In this document: positions 29,264 through 38,414 of the stretch, one piece after another
Numbering within the stretch: the first letter of the stretch is position 1
Layout of the letters: every line of letters starts with the position of its first letter
NCBI RefSeq assembly: GCF_001695575.1
Contig: NZ_LUAX01000004.1
Coordinates: 62,001-126,000 of the forward strand
Length of the DNA stretch: 64,000 nt
Origin: Vibrio europaeus
GTDB taxonomy: Bacteria; Pseudomonadota; Gammaproteobacteria; Enterobacterales; Vibrionaceae
Reading direction: 5' to 3'
Program-made: the position numbers and the translations under genes
The notes under the pieces: generated by a model
What the model saw: the letters and a program-made list of their open reading frames with translations, nothing else
What the model was told of the DNA's origin: nothing
Databases searched by the model: none

Positions 29264-30435
29264 GTGTGAATGTGATTCCATACGGAAAGCAAGAAATTAC
29301 ACAGCAAGATATCGATAGTGTAATTGACGTATTACAGTCTGATTTTCTGACACAAGGACCGAAAGTTCCTGAGTTTGAAGGTTTACTCGTCACTCAGACA
29401 AAAGCAAAACATGCTATAGCTGTAAACAGCGCAACGTCTGCGCTTCACATTGCATGCCTTGCTCTCGGCTTGGGGCCGGGTGACTATTTGTGGACCTCGC
29501 CAACAACTTTTGTTGCATCTGCCAACTGTGGCTTATACTGTGGAGCAGAGGTAGATTTCGTTGACATCGATCCAATCACCTACAACATGTGCCCTTTAAA
29601 GCTCGAAGAAAAGCTCATTCAAGCTCAAGCTGAAAATAAGCTACCAAAAGTAGTTGTTCCAGTTCATTTATGTGGCCAACCATGTGACATGCAAGCGATT
29701 GATAAGTTAGCTAAGGAGTATGGCTTCAAAGTTATTGAGGATGCTTCACATGCGATTGGAGGAGCCTATCAAGACCAGCCTATTGGAAACTGCAAGTTCT
29801 CAGATATCACAGTGTTTAGCTTTCACCCAGTGAAAATCATTACAACTGCTGAAGGTGGTGCTGCGACGACTAATGACAAGTATCTAGCTGAAAAAATGCG
29901 ATTACTTCGTAGTCACGGGATCACCCGAGATCTGGAGCAAATGAAGAATGAAAGCCATGGCGGGTGGTATTATGAGCAAGTCGATTTGGGCTTTAACTAT
30001 CGGATGACAGAGCTTCAAGCCGCGTTGGGCGTTTCACAGATCCTGAGGTTAAAGCCGTTCGTTGGTGAAAGACATCGCTTGGCTGAGCGCTATAACCATT
30101 TACTTGAAGATTTGCCAATTGTGCTACCTTATCAAAGTGTTGACTCCTACTCTGGATTGCATCTTTACGTTATTCGTCTAAAGCTAGATGAAATTTCCCT
30201 TACTCATTGTGAGGTATTTGATAGGTTGAGAAGTAAAGGTATAGGGGTTAACTTGCATTATATACCAGTCCACACTCAGCCTTACTACCAAAAAATGGGC
30301 TTTCAATGGGGAGATTTCCCTGAATCTGAAAAATACTACCGCGAAGCGATTTCCTTGCCTATGTTCCACTTGATGACAGAACAACAGCAAGATGAAGTAG
30401 TTCGAGTTTTGTCCGAGATTTTGGAGGAAGAATGA
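29260..30435 (+). CDS. pseC: UDP-4-amino-4,6-dideoxy-N-acetyl-beta-L-altrosamine transaminase
   Basis: 391-aa DegT-family PLP aminotransferase, second pseudaminic acid enzyme. It begins from a GTG at 29260 overlapping the pseB stop. Landmarks: VIPYGKQEITQQDIDSV at the N-terminus, NSATSALHIACLALGLGPGD, EDASHAIGGAYQ, and the PLP lysine in FSFHPVKIITTAEGG. The HPVK segment is typical of PseC. It ends with an ATGA overlap into pseF. Confidence 0.94.
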   Translation: MSVNVIPYGKQEITQQDIDSVIDVLQSDFLTQGPKVPEFEGLLVTQTKAKHAIAVNSATSALHIACLALGLGPGDYLWTSPTTFVASANCGLYCGAEVDFVDIDPITYNMCPLKLEEKLIQAQAENKLPKVVVPVHLCGQPCDMQAIDKLAKEYGFKVIEDASHAIGGAYQDQPIGNCKFSDITVFSFHPVKIITTAEGGAATTNDKYLAEKMRLLRSHGITRDLEQMKNESHGGWYYEQVDLGFNYRMTELQAALGVSQILRLKPFVGERHRLAERYNHLLEDLPIVLPYQSVDSYSGLHLYVIRLKLDEISLTHCEVFDRLRSKGIGVNLHYIPVHTQPYYQKMGFQWGDFPESEKYYREAISLPMFHLMTEQQQDEVVRVLSEILEEE

Positions 30436-31121
30436 GAGTAGCAATTATTCCTGCACGGGGAGGTAGTAAACGTATACCACGAAAGAATATAAAGCTTTTT
30501 CATGGTAAACCAATGATTGCTTACTCAATACAGGCTGCGTTGCAATCAGGGTGTTTCGATAAAGTGATTGTTTCTACTGATGATCAAGAAATAGCCCAAG
30601 TTGCTCGTCAGTATGGTGCTGACATCCCTTTTATTCGTCCAGCAAGCATATCAGATGACTACGCAACGACTATAGATGTTATTAATCATGCAGTTAAGTG
30701 GTGTGAAGCAGAAGGATGGGCTATCGACGCAGTGTGTTGTCTATACGCTACTGCTCCATTCGTACAGCCAAAGGATCTACAAAAAGGGCTAGAGAAGCTC
30801 GAAAGTGAACCACATTGTAAATATGTTTTCAGCGCAACTGAGTTTCCTTTTCCAATACAGAGGGCAATTAAGCTTTCAAGTGATGGGAAGGTAAGCATGT
30901 TTTCTAGCGAATATGAGAATACTCGTTCACAAGACTTAGAGAGCGCTTATCACGATGCAGGGCAGTTCTACTGGGGGAGAAAGAGTGCTTTTCTTAATCG
31001 TGATTCCTTTTTTTCTTCTCACTCTAAAGTTGTGTTGTTACCCCGTGCTAGGGTTCAGGATATTGATACTAAGGATGATTGGGAGTTTGCTGAGCTACTG
31101 TACTCCTTGATCGAAGCATGA
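30432..31121 (+). CDS. pseF: CMP-pseudaminic acid synthetase (pseudaminate cytidylyltransferase)
   Basis: 229-aa cytidylyltransferase. The N-terminus IIPARGGSKRIPRKNIK is the nucleotide-binding loop of CMP-sugar synthetases; SVSTDD-like VSTDDQEIA, CLYATAPFVQ and DIDTKDDWEFAE follow. It activates pseudaminic acid with CTP, the final step of the pathway. Both ends overlap neighbours by 4 nt. Confidence 0.95.
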   Translation: MRVAIIPARGGSKRIPRKNIKLFHGKPMIAYSIQAALQSGCFDKVIVSTDDQEIAQVARQYGADIPFIRPASISDDYATTIDVINHAVKWCEAEGWAIDAVCCLYATAPFVQPKDLQKGLEKLESEPHCKYVFSATEFPFPIQRAIKLSSDGKVSMFSSEYENTRSQDLESAYHDAGQFYWGRKSAFLNRDSFFSSHSKVVLLPRARVQDIDTKDDWEFAELLYSLIEA

Positions 31122-32623
31122 ATAGTATGAAAGTCATATTTCGAGCGGATGCATCGACAATGATTGGTACAGGACATATTATGAGGTGTCTTGTCGTTGC
31201 CGACGCGTTGAGAGAACAGGACTACACCGTTTCTTTTGCTTGTATTCCTCAGGAGGGAGATATGATCCCTTACATAGAGAATAGAGGCTATGAGGTTCTT
31301 ACGCTTTCTGCTAGTTCTGACTTGGCAAATGTTGATGAATTAAATTATTCGACTTGGTTGCTTCAGTCAGAGAATGATGACGCTATTGAGTTTGCTCATC
31401 TTGTAGGCTCGGCAGAAATTGTAGTTGTAGATCATTATGCTATTGGTAAGAGTTGGCATAAGCAAGTTATTAACCAGTTGAATTGCTTCTTGGTTGCTAT
31501 CGATGATCTTGTTCGAGAACATCATGCAGATCTGATTATAGATCAAACTCTTGGAAGGACACCTGAAGAGTACAGTGGCAGGGGGAAAGTCCTTTCTGGT
31601 ATCGACTATGCTATGGTTGCGCCAAAATTTTCGAAGCTTAGATCTCAAGCAGTAAGTAAAGTATTTAATGATAAAAAGCCCAAAATACTCATCTCGATGG
31701 GGGGGGTGGATCAACAGAATGCGACTTTGCAGTCTCTTCAAGCTTTGGTCGGACAGGTTGATGCTAATTTTACAGTTTTACTTGGACCTAGATCACCTCA
31801 CTTTCAAATCGTAAAGGATTGGTGTGCTCTACATGAAAATATAGAGCATAAAGAGTTCGAGAGCGATATGGCTCGTTTGATGCTTGAACACGATATAGCC
31901 ATAGGGGCTCCTGGAACAACTAGTTGGGAAAGGGCTTGCTTAGGTTTACCCAGTATCCTTATTCCACTTGCAAACAACCAAAAGACAGTCTGTGAGCAGC
32001 TTTTAAAGTGTAATGCAGTATTGACTGTATCCCTAGATGAGATCGGCAACTCACTCTTAAATCAATATTATGAACTTGTATCTCGATGGTCACAGTACCA
32101 TGCCAATAATCTTAAGTTGTGTGATGGATTGGGTGTGCAAAGAGTTACATTTGAAATACATAAGAATTTTAAGCCAAAAACATCAATAGACTTGAGCCTT
32201 AGAAAAGCAACGCAGAACGACATCAAAACAGTATACGACTGGCAGAGTCATCCTAGCACTCGCAAGTTTGCATTGAATACTGAAGTACCGTCCTGGGATT
32301 CACATTATAGATGGATGAGTCAAAAATTAGAAAGCAAATGTGACTATTTTTACATCATCTTCGATAGCGGTTCAGGAGATAAATTGGGTGTCTTAAGGCT
32401 AGATTTAACTGAGCCTGATAATTATTTGGTTTCAATTTATGTTTCACCTGAACATTATGGTCGAGGAATTGCTTTAGCTGCATTGAACATAGTAAGTGAG
32501 TTGCACTCTGATATGACCCTCCATGCCACAGTATTGGAAGAAAATACGGCTTCTCATCGGTTATTTAAAAAAGCGAAGTTTATACAAATAGACTCAAGAA
32601 GTTACATTCGCTACGCAAGTTAA
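31118..32623 (+). CDS. PseG-PseH fusion: UDP-sugar hydrolase plus N-acetyltransferase
   Basis: 501 aa with two enzymes in one chain. Residues 1-350 are PseG, which removes UDP from the diacetamido-altrose: FRADASTMIGTGHIMRCL with the catalytic His (20), ISMGGVDQQNATL, and APGTTSWERACLGLP. Residues about 358-501 are a GNAT acetyltransferase: LSLRKATQNDIKTVYDWQ, and the acetyl-CoA loop YVSPEHYGRGIALAAL at 441-456. A separate pseH is absent from the block, so the GNAT half very probably is PseH, acetylating the 4-amino group before PseG acts. Confidence 0.9.
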   Translation: MNSMKVIFRADASTMIGTGHIMRCLVVADALREQDYTVSFACIPQEGDMIPYIENRGYEVLTLSASSDLANVDELNYSTWLLQSENDDAIEFAHLVGSAEIVVVDHYAIGKSWHKQVINQLNCFLVAIDDLVREHHADLIIDQTLGRTPEEYSGRGKVLSGIDYAMVAPKFSKLRSQAVSKVFNDKKPKILISMGGVDQQNATLQSLQALVGQVDANFTVLLGPRSPHFQIVKDWCALHENIEHKEFESDMARLMLEHDIAIGAPGTTSWERACLGLPSILIPLANNQKTVCEQLLKCNAVLTVSLDEIGNSLLNQYYELVSRWSQYHANNLKLCDGLGVQRVTFEIHKNFKPKTSIDLSLRKATQNDIKTVYDWQSHPSTRKFALNTEVPSWDSHYRWMSQKLESKCDYFYIIFDSGSGDKLGVLRLDLTEPDNYLVSIYVSPEHYGRGIALAALNIVSELHSDMTLHATVLEENTASHRLFKKAKFIQIDSRSYIRYAS

Positions 32624-32633
32624 GAGACATAGC

Positions 32634-33683
32634 ATGACATATATTACAATAGACGGTCGAAAAATCGGTCCAGAATATCCTCCTTACATAATTGCGGAGC
32701 TTTCAGCCAATCACAATGGTGATATCAACCGTGCTTTTCAAATCATGGAAGAAGCAAAAAAGGCAGGTGCAGACGCGATTAAGTTGCAGACATATACGCA
32801 TGAAACTATAACAATTGATTGCGATAGTGAGGAATTCCAAATACATGGTGGACTGTGGGATGGTAAGACGCTCTACAAATTATATGAAGAAGCTCATATG
32901 CCTTGGGAATGGCATGAACCGCTTTTCAAGAAAGCTAAAGAGTTAGGTATAACAATTTTTAGTTCCCCATTTGACTTCTCTGCCGTAGATCTTCTAGAGC
33001 AATTGGATGCACCAGCCTATAAGATAGCTTCTTTCGAAATAATCGATTTGCCGTTGATTAAGCGAGTAGCTCAAACCGGAAAGCCTATGATTATTTCTAC
33101 GGGGATGGCTAATGAAGAGGAGATCGCTGAAGCGATTAAAACGGCAAAACAGAATGGCTGTACTGAGTTGGTAGTTCTACATTGTGTCAGTGGCTACCCT
33201 GCCCCAGCAGAGCAATACAACTTGCGAACCATCAATGATATAAGCGGTAGATTTGGTGTTATTTCGGGTTTGTCTGATCATACAATCGACAATGCAACAG
33301 CAGTAGCATCTGTGGTTTTAGGGGCTAGTGTTATTGAAAAACACGTAACCTTGGATAGAAATGGTGGTGGTGCTGATGACAGCTTTTCAATTGAACCGCC
33401 TGAACTCTACGCGTTGTGTAAAGATGCTTCAACGGCTTGGAAGTCCTTGGGAAGAGTAAACTATGAACGAACAGAAGCAGAGAAAGGAAATGCTAAGTTT
33501 CGTCGCTCCCTCTATATCGTAGAAGATTTAAAAAAAGGGGAAGTGTTAAGTAAAAAGAATATTAGAAGTATACGCCCTGGTTACGGCTTAGAACCTAAGT
33601 ACTACGAAGAAGTGCTTGGTAAACGAGTAAAGATAGATCTTTCTAGGGGGACTGCTCTTTCTTTTGATCATTTAGAGAAATAA
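32634..33683 (+). CDS. pseI: Pseudaminic acid synthase
   Basis: 349-aa NeuB-family synthase that condenses 2,4-diacetamido-trideoxy-altrose with phosphoenolpyruvate. TIM barrel landmarks: PYIIAELSANHNGDIN, GADAIKLQTYTHETI, SSPFDFSAVDLL, ISTGMANEEEI, LHCVSGYPAP, LSDHTIDN, VIEKHVTLDR. The C-terminal SAF domain (about 290-349) carries RSLYIVEDLKKGEVL. Choice of PseI over NeuB/LegI rests on the surrounding pse genes and the SDHT-HVTLDR style. Confidence 0.93.
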   Translation: MTYITIDGRKIGPEYPPYIIAELSANHNGDINRAFQIMEEAKKAGADAIKLQTYTHETITIDCDSEEFQIHGGLWDGKTLYKLYEEAHMPWEWHEPLFKKAKELGITIFSSPFDFSAVDLLEQLDAPAYKIASFEIIDLPLIKRVAQTGKPMIISTGMANEEEIAEAIKTAKQNGCTELVVLHCVSGYPAPAEQYNLRTINDISGRFGVISGLSDHTIDNATAVASVVLGASVIEKHVTLDRNGGGADDSFSIEPPELYALCKDASTAWKSLGRVNYERTEAEKGNAKFRRSLYIVEDLKKGEVLSKKNIRSIRPGYGLEPKYYEEVLGKRVKIDLSRGTALSFDHLEK

Positions 33684-33684
33684 T

Positions 33685-34830
33685 GTGGCGATGAAATACT
33701 GCAAAAAATGTTTGACAACTGACCTGAGACCAAATGCTTTATTCAATGATGGTGTATGCATTGCGTGCCATTATTCTACAGAAGACCTTCGAAGCAATGC
33801 TCAAATAAAGCTCAAGATCTTACGGGAAAAAATCAAGGCTAGTAGAAGAAAGCAGCGTAATAAGGATGCATACGACTGCATAGTTGGTGTTAGTGGTGGT
33901 AAAGATAGTACACGCCAAGCTCACTGGGTACGTGATCGGTTAGGCTTAAGGCCTTTGTTGGTTTGCTGTGCTTACCCGCCAAAACAAATGTCAGACATTG
34001 GAGCTCAAAACTTAACAAACCTTATCGAAATGGGGTTTGACGTCATCGCAGCGACACCAGCTCCTCAGACAGCAGCTAAGTTGGCACTGGAGTCATTTCA
34101 ACAATTTGGTAATGTATGTAAATCAACAGAAATGTCTTTGTTCTCAACAGTACCTCGTCTAGCAATTGAACTTGGTGTAAATACGATCTTTTGGGGTGAG
34201 AACCCTGCGTTACAAGTTGGAGATTCTGCTGTGGAAGGGTTTGATGAGTTTGACGGTAATAATCTTAGAAAACTCAACACTTTGACAGCAGGTGGAACTG
34301 AATGGATAAAAGAGGCAGTTCCTCATCCTTACTTAGGTGAGCATTACTTTTATCCGAATGAAATAGAATTCGAAAAGAGAAAGATCAATATTTTTTACTT
34401 AGGTCCTGCGTGGGATGACTGGAGTAATGATGACAACTCGATATACGCATCTCTGCAAGGGTTAACCTTACGTCCAGGAGAAGAGCTAGAAACTGGTGAT
34501 CTATCAAACGCTTCAATGCTTGATGAGGAATTTACCAACATCAATATGATGCTTAAATATTACAAGTTTGGTTTTGGTCGGGCGACCGATGCCGTTAACG
34601 AAAAAATACGTGCGGGCAAACTTAGCCGAGAAGAAGCAATTAAAATTGCAGAACAATACGACGGTGTTTGTTCAGATAGAATTATCAATAATTTTGCTAG
34701 GTATGTTGGTATTTCAGAGACTGAATTCTGGAATATTGCGAATCAATGGGTTAACGGCGATATATTTGATATTAAAGACGGTAGGCGTCCGATCAGAAAG
34801 TTTAAGGTAGGAAGCAATTATGAAGGTTAA
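33685..34830 (+). CDS. pseA: Pseudaminic acid N-acetyl amidotransferase (PseA/WbpG family), canonical copy
   Basis: 381-aa amidotransferase of the PP-loop ATP pyrophosphatase type. Four cysteines in a zinc pattern (Cys 6, 9, 25, 28), then SGGKDST at 70-76, the intact PP-loop. Later FWGENPALQVGD and GPAWDDWSNDDNS. It should use ATP and ammonia to convert an acetamido group to acetamidino, with HisH and HisF encoded next. PseA in Campylobacter does this to pseudaminic acid and is flanked by the same kind of hisH/hisF pair, so the assignment follows context. The start may be GTG 33685 or ATG 33691. Confidence 0.85.
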   Translation: MAMKYCKKCLTTDLRPNALFNDGVCIACHYSTEDLRSNAQIKLKILREKIKASRRKQRNKDAYDCIVGVSGGKDSTRQAHWVRDRLGLRPLLVCCAYPPKQMSDIGAQNLTNLIEMGFDVIAATPAPQTAAKLALESFQQFGNVCKSTEMSLFSTVPRLAIELGVNTIFWGENPALQVGDSAVEGFDEFDGNNLRKLNTLTAGGTEWIKEAVPHPYLGEHYFYPNEIEFEKRKINIFYLGPAWDDWSNDDNSIYASLQGLTLRPGEELETGDLSNASMLDEEFTNINMMLKYYKFGFGRATDAVNEKIRAGKLSREEAIKIAEQYDGVCSDRIINNFARYVGISETEFWNIANQWVNGDIFDIKDGRRPIRKFKVGSNYEG

Positions 34831-35440
34831 TATCTTAGATATAGGTAGTGGCAATATTAGCTCTATTCAGTTCTGGCTGGAAAACTCCAATATTGGTTCT
34901 CAACTCATAAATGACCCTAATGGAATAAATAGTGACTTACTTATTTTACCAGGAGTAGGGTCTGCTGGGTCATACATGAAGCGTTTGACGGATGGTAGGT
35001 TTGACCAAGCCATCTTAGAGCATCTAGACAAAGGAGGTCGTCTGTTAGGCATTTGTTTGGGTTTTCAAATTATGTCGAATTGGTCAGAGGAAGACGGGGG
35101 AGTTAAAGGTCTCGGCATCATTTCTGGCCGCGTCGAAAGGTTACCGCATAATATGTCTCACAATAGTTGGGAGGCCATTAATTTTAACAAAACTAAATTG
35201 TTAGGGCAGAGCTTAAACAACAAGATGAACTACAGCAGGAAGCGCATTTTGAATGGTCGTGTTTTTTATAATCATGAATATGGTTTTGTTAATGATGATA
35301 AAGAAGCGTTTACCGTACCTGTCTCTAAACAGCTAGAACAGTACAGTGGCTTTTTGGTGAAAGATAACATTATTGGTATCCAATTCCATCCTGAAAAAAG
35401 TCAACGAACAGGTGCTGAATTAATATCAATGATTATATAG
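34820..35440 (+). CDS. HisH-like glutamine amidotransferase subunit, first copy
   Basis: 206-aa class-I glutamine amidotransferase. The catalytic triad is complete: nucleophile Cys79 in LLGICLGFQ, and His190/Glu192 in QFHPEKS. It releases ammonia from glutamine for PseA rather than for histidine synthesis; the inference comes from its neighbours and the lack of other his genes. It overlaps pseA by 11 nt. The middle region (about 110-150) differs from the second copy at 42934 and is longer, with extra NMSHNSWEAINF. Confidence 0.88.
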   Translation: MKVNILDIGSGNISSIQFWLENSNIGSQLINDPNGINSDLLILPGVGSAGSYMKRLTDGRFDQAILEHLDKGGRLLGICLGFQIMSNWSEEDGGVKGLGIISGRVERLPHNMSHNSWEAINFNKTKLLGQSLNNKMNYSRKRILNGRVFYNHEYGFVNDDKEAFTVPVSKQLEQYSGFLVKDNIIGIQFHPEKSQRTGAELISMII

Positions 35441-35451
35441 GCACAGAATTT

Positions 35452-36165
35452 ATGCGAATTGGGTCAGTAGTACTATTTTACGAACAGTTTTGCCTCCAGT
35501 CCTATAACTGGGAAACAAAGCGGCCACTAGGCGACTTACAAAGGGTCTTGGACTCTTTAGAAGAATACCAATGTGATGAGATTGCGATTATTCGTCCTGT
35601 CAAGTTCAATAATTGTAACTATAAATCAGATGTAGAACACCTTAAGTCTGTTAAAACAATGACTCCTATTAGTTTTGGAGGAGGGATTCGCTCGGTTGAA
35701 GACTTGATGTTGTTAAAGGGATTACCTGTCGAACGCTTAGTTTTTTCTTCCTCTTTTTTGGATAAAAACAAGCAATTGATTGGAATGGCAACTCAACTCT
35801 TTGGCAAACAAGCCATACAGTGTCTGTTACCTATGGTTAAAAATGATGATGGTGTATTTGTCTACCGTCCGGACAAAGAAAATCTTATCCCTATAAATGA
35901 GATAGACCTCGATTTTATCGAGCAGCATGCGAATGAAATTATTGTCGTAGACACTCATCATGAAGGCTTGAATGACGAGTTTGATTGGGTATTAGTCGAT
36001 GAGCTGGGCTTTGCTGCAGAAAAACTAGTTGTAAGTGGAGGGGTTGGGTATCAGACAGTTAAAGAAGCGAAGAAGCGAAACGTCGCTTCAGTGCTAATTG
36101 ATAATAAAGTTCTTCACAAAGAAACGTCTGTAATAGGTTATAGAAATGCAGCAACAATGTCCTAA
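35452..36165 (+). CDS. Divergent HisF-like subunit (catalytic acids missing)
   Basis: 237-aa beta/alpha barrel related to HisF. Conserved structural segments remain: ISFGGGIRSVEDL and VVSGGVGYQTVKEAKKR. But the two catalytic aspartates of HisF (Asp11 and Asp130 in the standard enzyme) fall in VVLFYEQFC and CLLPMVKNDDG here and are absent. It cannot do cyclase chemistry, so an ammonia-channel role toward PseA, as in HisF2/WbuZ-like proteins, is likely. It ends 19 nt inside the next gene, implying coupled translation. Confidence 0.8.
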   Translation: MRIGSVVLFYEQFCLQSYNWETKRPLGDLQRVLDSLEEYQCDEIAIIRPVKFNNCNYKSDVEHLKSVKTMTPISFGGGIRSVEDLMLLKGLPVERLVFSSSFLDKNKQLIGMATQLFGKQAIQCLLPMVKNDDGVFVYRPDKENLIPINEIDLDFIEQHANEIIVVDTHHEGLNDEFDWVLVDELGFAAEKLVVSGGVGYQTVKEAKKRNVASVLIDNKVLHKETSVIGYRNAATMS

Positions 36166-37321
36166 GTGCTTATATCCATCGAGTCACCCTTTTGGAATTG
36201 TCATCTCTAGTTCGAACTGCTCTGGTTGTAAAACTCATGAAGAAAAAAATTCTATCGACTGGAAGAGTAAGAGAGAGATATTAGAGGGTGTAATCAAACC
36301 TTATAGAAAAGCGCATAGTCAATACGACTGTGTTGTTCCTGTCGTGGGGGATGCAGAAGATTTCTATACTTTGTCGCTAGTGTTGGAGCTAGGTTTAGCC
36401 CCCTTAGTGGTTTGCGTCAATGATTACTTTAAGAATGACATTGGCTGGAAAAATCTTCATCAACTTATTACTTATTTTGACGTTGATTCATTCACATTCA
36501 ACCCCGATATGCGTGTATATAAAGATTTAGTTCGCACATCTTTAAGAAAGTTTGATCATATTCTATTGCCATTTTTGCAGCTACACACATCTTTTCCAGT
36601 TCATGTAGCCTACGAAAGAAAGATACCGCTTATCATCTGGGGGCAGAATCAAGCTGTTGAGCAAGTTGGAAAATTCTCTCACTTTGACCGCGCGGAAATG
36701 AGTCGATGGAGTCGTCGTGAGCATGACCTATTTGGCAAGGAAATAGAGACAGCTATAGGGAACGGAGCCCAAATAGATGAAAGGTGTTTGAATTATTACC
36801 GCTATCCAAATACAACAGATCTGGGCCGTAGAAAAGTTAAAGGCTTGTACCTTAGTAACTACTATAAGTGGGATCCGTTAAAGCAAAATCAAAGTGTTAC
36901 GGACATGGGCTTTATACCTCAACGAAATACCAGTTCTTTTGATGTATATGAGCGAGCGGGAAGCTCTGTTTACTATGATTTCCACGATCTCTTGAAGTAT
37001 AAAAGGCAAGGGTATAGGAAAGTAACTGACCATGTAGCAAGAGAGATACGGCATAAACGACTTCATACGACTGAAGGTCAAGCTATAGTAGATTTCTATA
37101 CTCAATCTAAAACCGATATAGAGCCGTTTTTTAAATGGCTAGGTGTTACAAAAAGCGGCTTAGATTGGTACAAAATGCATCGGCTACAGAATATGTTGCA
37201 TCTAATTGGCGAGCCCTTATCAAACGAGATTACCCTCCCGAGCACGTTAGCATCGCTGTTAAATGATGGACAAGTGCAAAGTGAGAAACACGTGATTTTT
37301 GGTAAAGGCCTACACATATAA
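36146..37321 (+). CDS. PseA/WbpG-like protein with degenerate PP-loop
   Basis: 391 aa. Relation to the 33685 gene is visible throughout: the four zinc-type cysteines (5, 8, 25, 28 in CPKC and CSGC), QYDCVVPVVGDAEDFYTLSL lined up with YDCIVGVSGGKDST, and IIWGQNQAVEQVG with IFWGENPALQVG. But SGGKDS is replaced by VGDAED at 67-72, so ATP pyrophosphatase activity in the usual mode looks lost. No frameshift and normal length, so it is kept by selection rather than decaying. It could be a partner subunit of PseA or a carrier of a new activity. Function is not known to me. Confidence 0.78.
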   Translation: MQQQCPKCLYPSSHPFGIVISSSNCSGCKTHEEKNSIDWKSKREILEGVIKPYRKAHSQYDCVVPVVGDAEDFYTLSLVLELGLAPLVVCVNDYFKNDIGWKNLHQLITYFDVDSFTFNPDMRVYKDLVRTSLRKFDHILLPFLQLHTSFPVHVAYERKIPLIIWGQNQAVEQVGKFSHFDRAEMSRWSRREHDLFGKEIETAIGNGAQIDERCLNYYRYPNTTDLGRRKVKGLYLSNYYKWDPLKQNQSVTDMGFIPQRNTSSFDVYERAGSSVYYDFHDLLKYKRQGYRKVTDHVAREIRHKRLHTTEGQAIVDFYTQSKTDIEPFFKWLGVTKSGLDWYKMHRLQNMLHLIGEPLSNEITLPSTLASLLNDGQVQSEKHVIFGKGLHI

Positions 37322-37412
37322 ATACTGGGCGTTATAGCTTGGCTGAATGCATGGTGTTCCTCCGATATTCTATTGAGAACTTATAATTTTATTGAAAGGT
37401 TTATATTCGCTT

Positions 37413-38414
37413 ATGAGAGAAGTGGCATCAGAAGTCTATACATTAGTTGAGAAAGAATCTTTAGTTTTAGAATCACAATCTATTCAAGTCAACGATGATA
37501 ATATCGTAGCTGATACAGTGTATTCTGCTATTTCTCCTGGTACCGAGAAAGCTGCTTGGTTAGGGAAGCCGCCCTTACGTCCGAGCAAACAGTATCCACG
37601 ACTACAAGGTTACTGTAACTTGGCTAGAGTCAAATGGGTTGGCGAAAATGTAGAAGGTATTCAGATTGGAGATTATATCCTTACACATCAATCACATCGA
37701 AGTGTAGTGGTTGTCAATAAGGCAGAAGTTCTTGTCCGATATTCTCAATTGGATGATGCTGAGCAAAAAGATATCTGTCTTACTTACTTGTATCACCTTG
37801 GATATAGTGCTTTGAAAAAAGCAGAGTATTTTCCCGGGCATAAAGTTGCAGTAATTGGCTGTGGAGCACTGGGATTTACAACGTCAGCATTACTAAAGTC
37901 GTTTGGTTCTAGACCAACAATAGTAACAGGCAAAGCCGAGCTGGTTAATGAACAGTTCGTTGAGGGTGGAGTCGATGTTTTGGGCAAGAAGGACGTTCTT
38001 TCATGTGCTGATAAGGCTTCGTTTGATATCGTCATCAATACTTCCGACTCATGGGAAGATTATGTTAATGGACTTGAATTACTTCGAGCTGGTGGAACGT
38101 GTGTGTTGTTGGGTTTTCCCGGCCGCGGCGAAAACCTACCAAGCTTTAATCCTTTAGATTCTCGATTGATGTATGATAAGCAGCTTTCAATACATTATGC
38201 TGGTTATGTGTGTGAATCGGATATAGATATGCAGGATGTAAGATTTACATTGAAGCGCAACATGAGTTACCTAGCCTCACTTATCTTAGAAAAGAAGTTG
38301 TCTACGAATGCATTAAGGCAGTTAATTGTTTCATATGATGAACTTGATAAGCTCTATGAGCTTTTGACCGAGCGCAAGACTAACTCGTTAACGGGAATAC
38401 TAAAATGGCTTTAA
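37413..38414 (+). CDS. Medium-chain (zinc-type) dehydrogenase-like oxidoreductase
   Basis: 333 aa from the ATG at 37413; a TTG at 37392 is the alternative. MDR fold: SAISPGTEKAAWLGKPPLRP in the N-terminal part, GDYILTHQSHRS, then the Rossmann VAVIGCGALGFTTSALL and GGTCVLLGFPG. It lacks the usual catalytic zinc Cys pattern of alcohol dehydrogenases. The pairing with a Gfo/Idh gene that overlaps it by 10 nt matches the two halves of bi-domain oxidoreductases of polysaccharide clusters, here as separate genes. Substrate unknown; probably a nucleotide or lipid-linked sugar of the pse block. Confidence 0.72.
   Translation: MREVASEVYTLVEKESLVLESQSIQVNDDNIVADTVYSAISPGTEKAAWLGKPPLRPSKQYPRLQGYCNLARVKWVGENVEGIQIGDYILTHQSHRSVVVVNKAEVLVRYSQLDDAEQKDICLTYLYHLGYSALKKAEYFPGHKVAVIGCGALGFTTSALLKSFGSRPTIVTGKAELVNEQFVEGGVDVLGKKDVLSCADKASFDIVINTSDSWEDYVNGLELLRAGGTCVLLGFPGRGENLPSFNPLDSRLMYDKQLSIHYAGYVCESDIDMQDVRFTLKRNMSYLASLILEKKLSTNALRQLIVSYDELDKLYELLTERKTNSLTGILKWL

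Noticed and set aside
31367..31741. 124-codon frame antisense to pseG
   Set aside because: Inside a well-supported gene, no ribosome binding site, no recognisable domain.
36146..37321. The third amidotransferase as a pseudogene
   Set aside because: Full length, no frameshift, start overlapped with the upstream gene, zinc cysteines kept. Only the PP-loop is changed, which argues for a new role.
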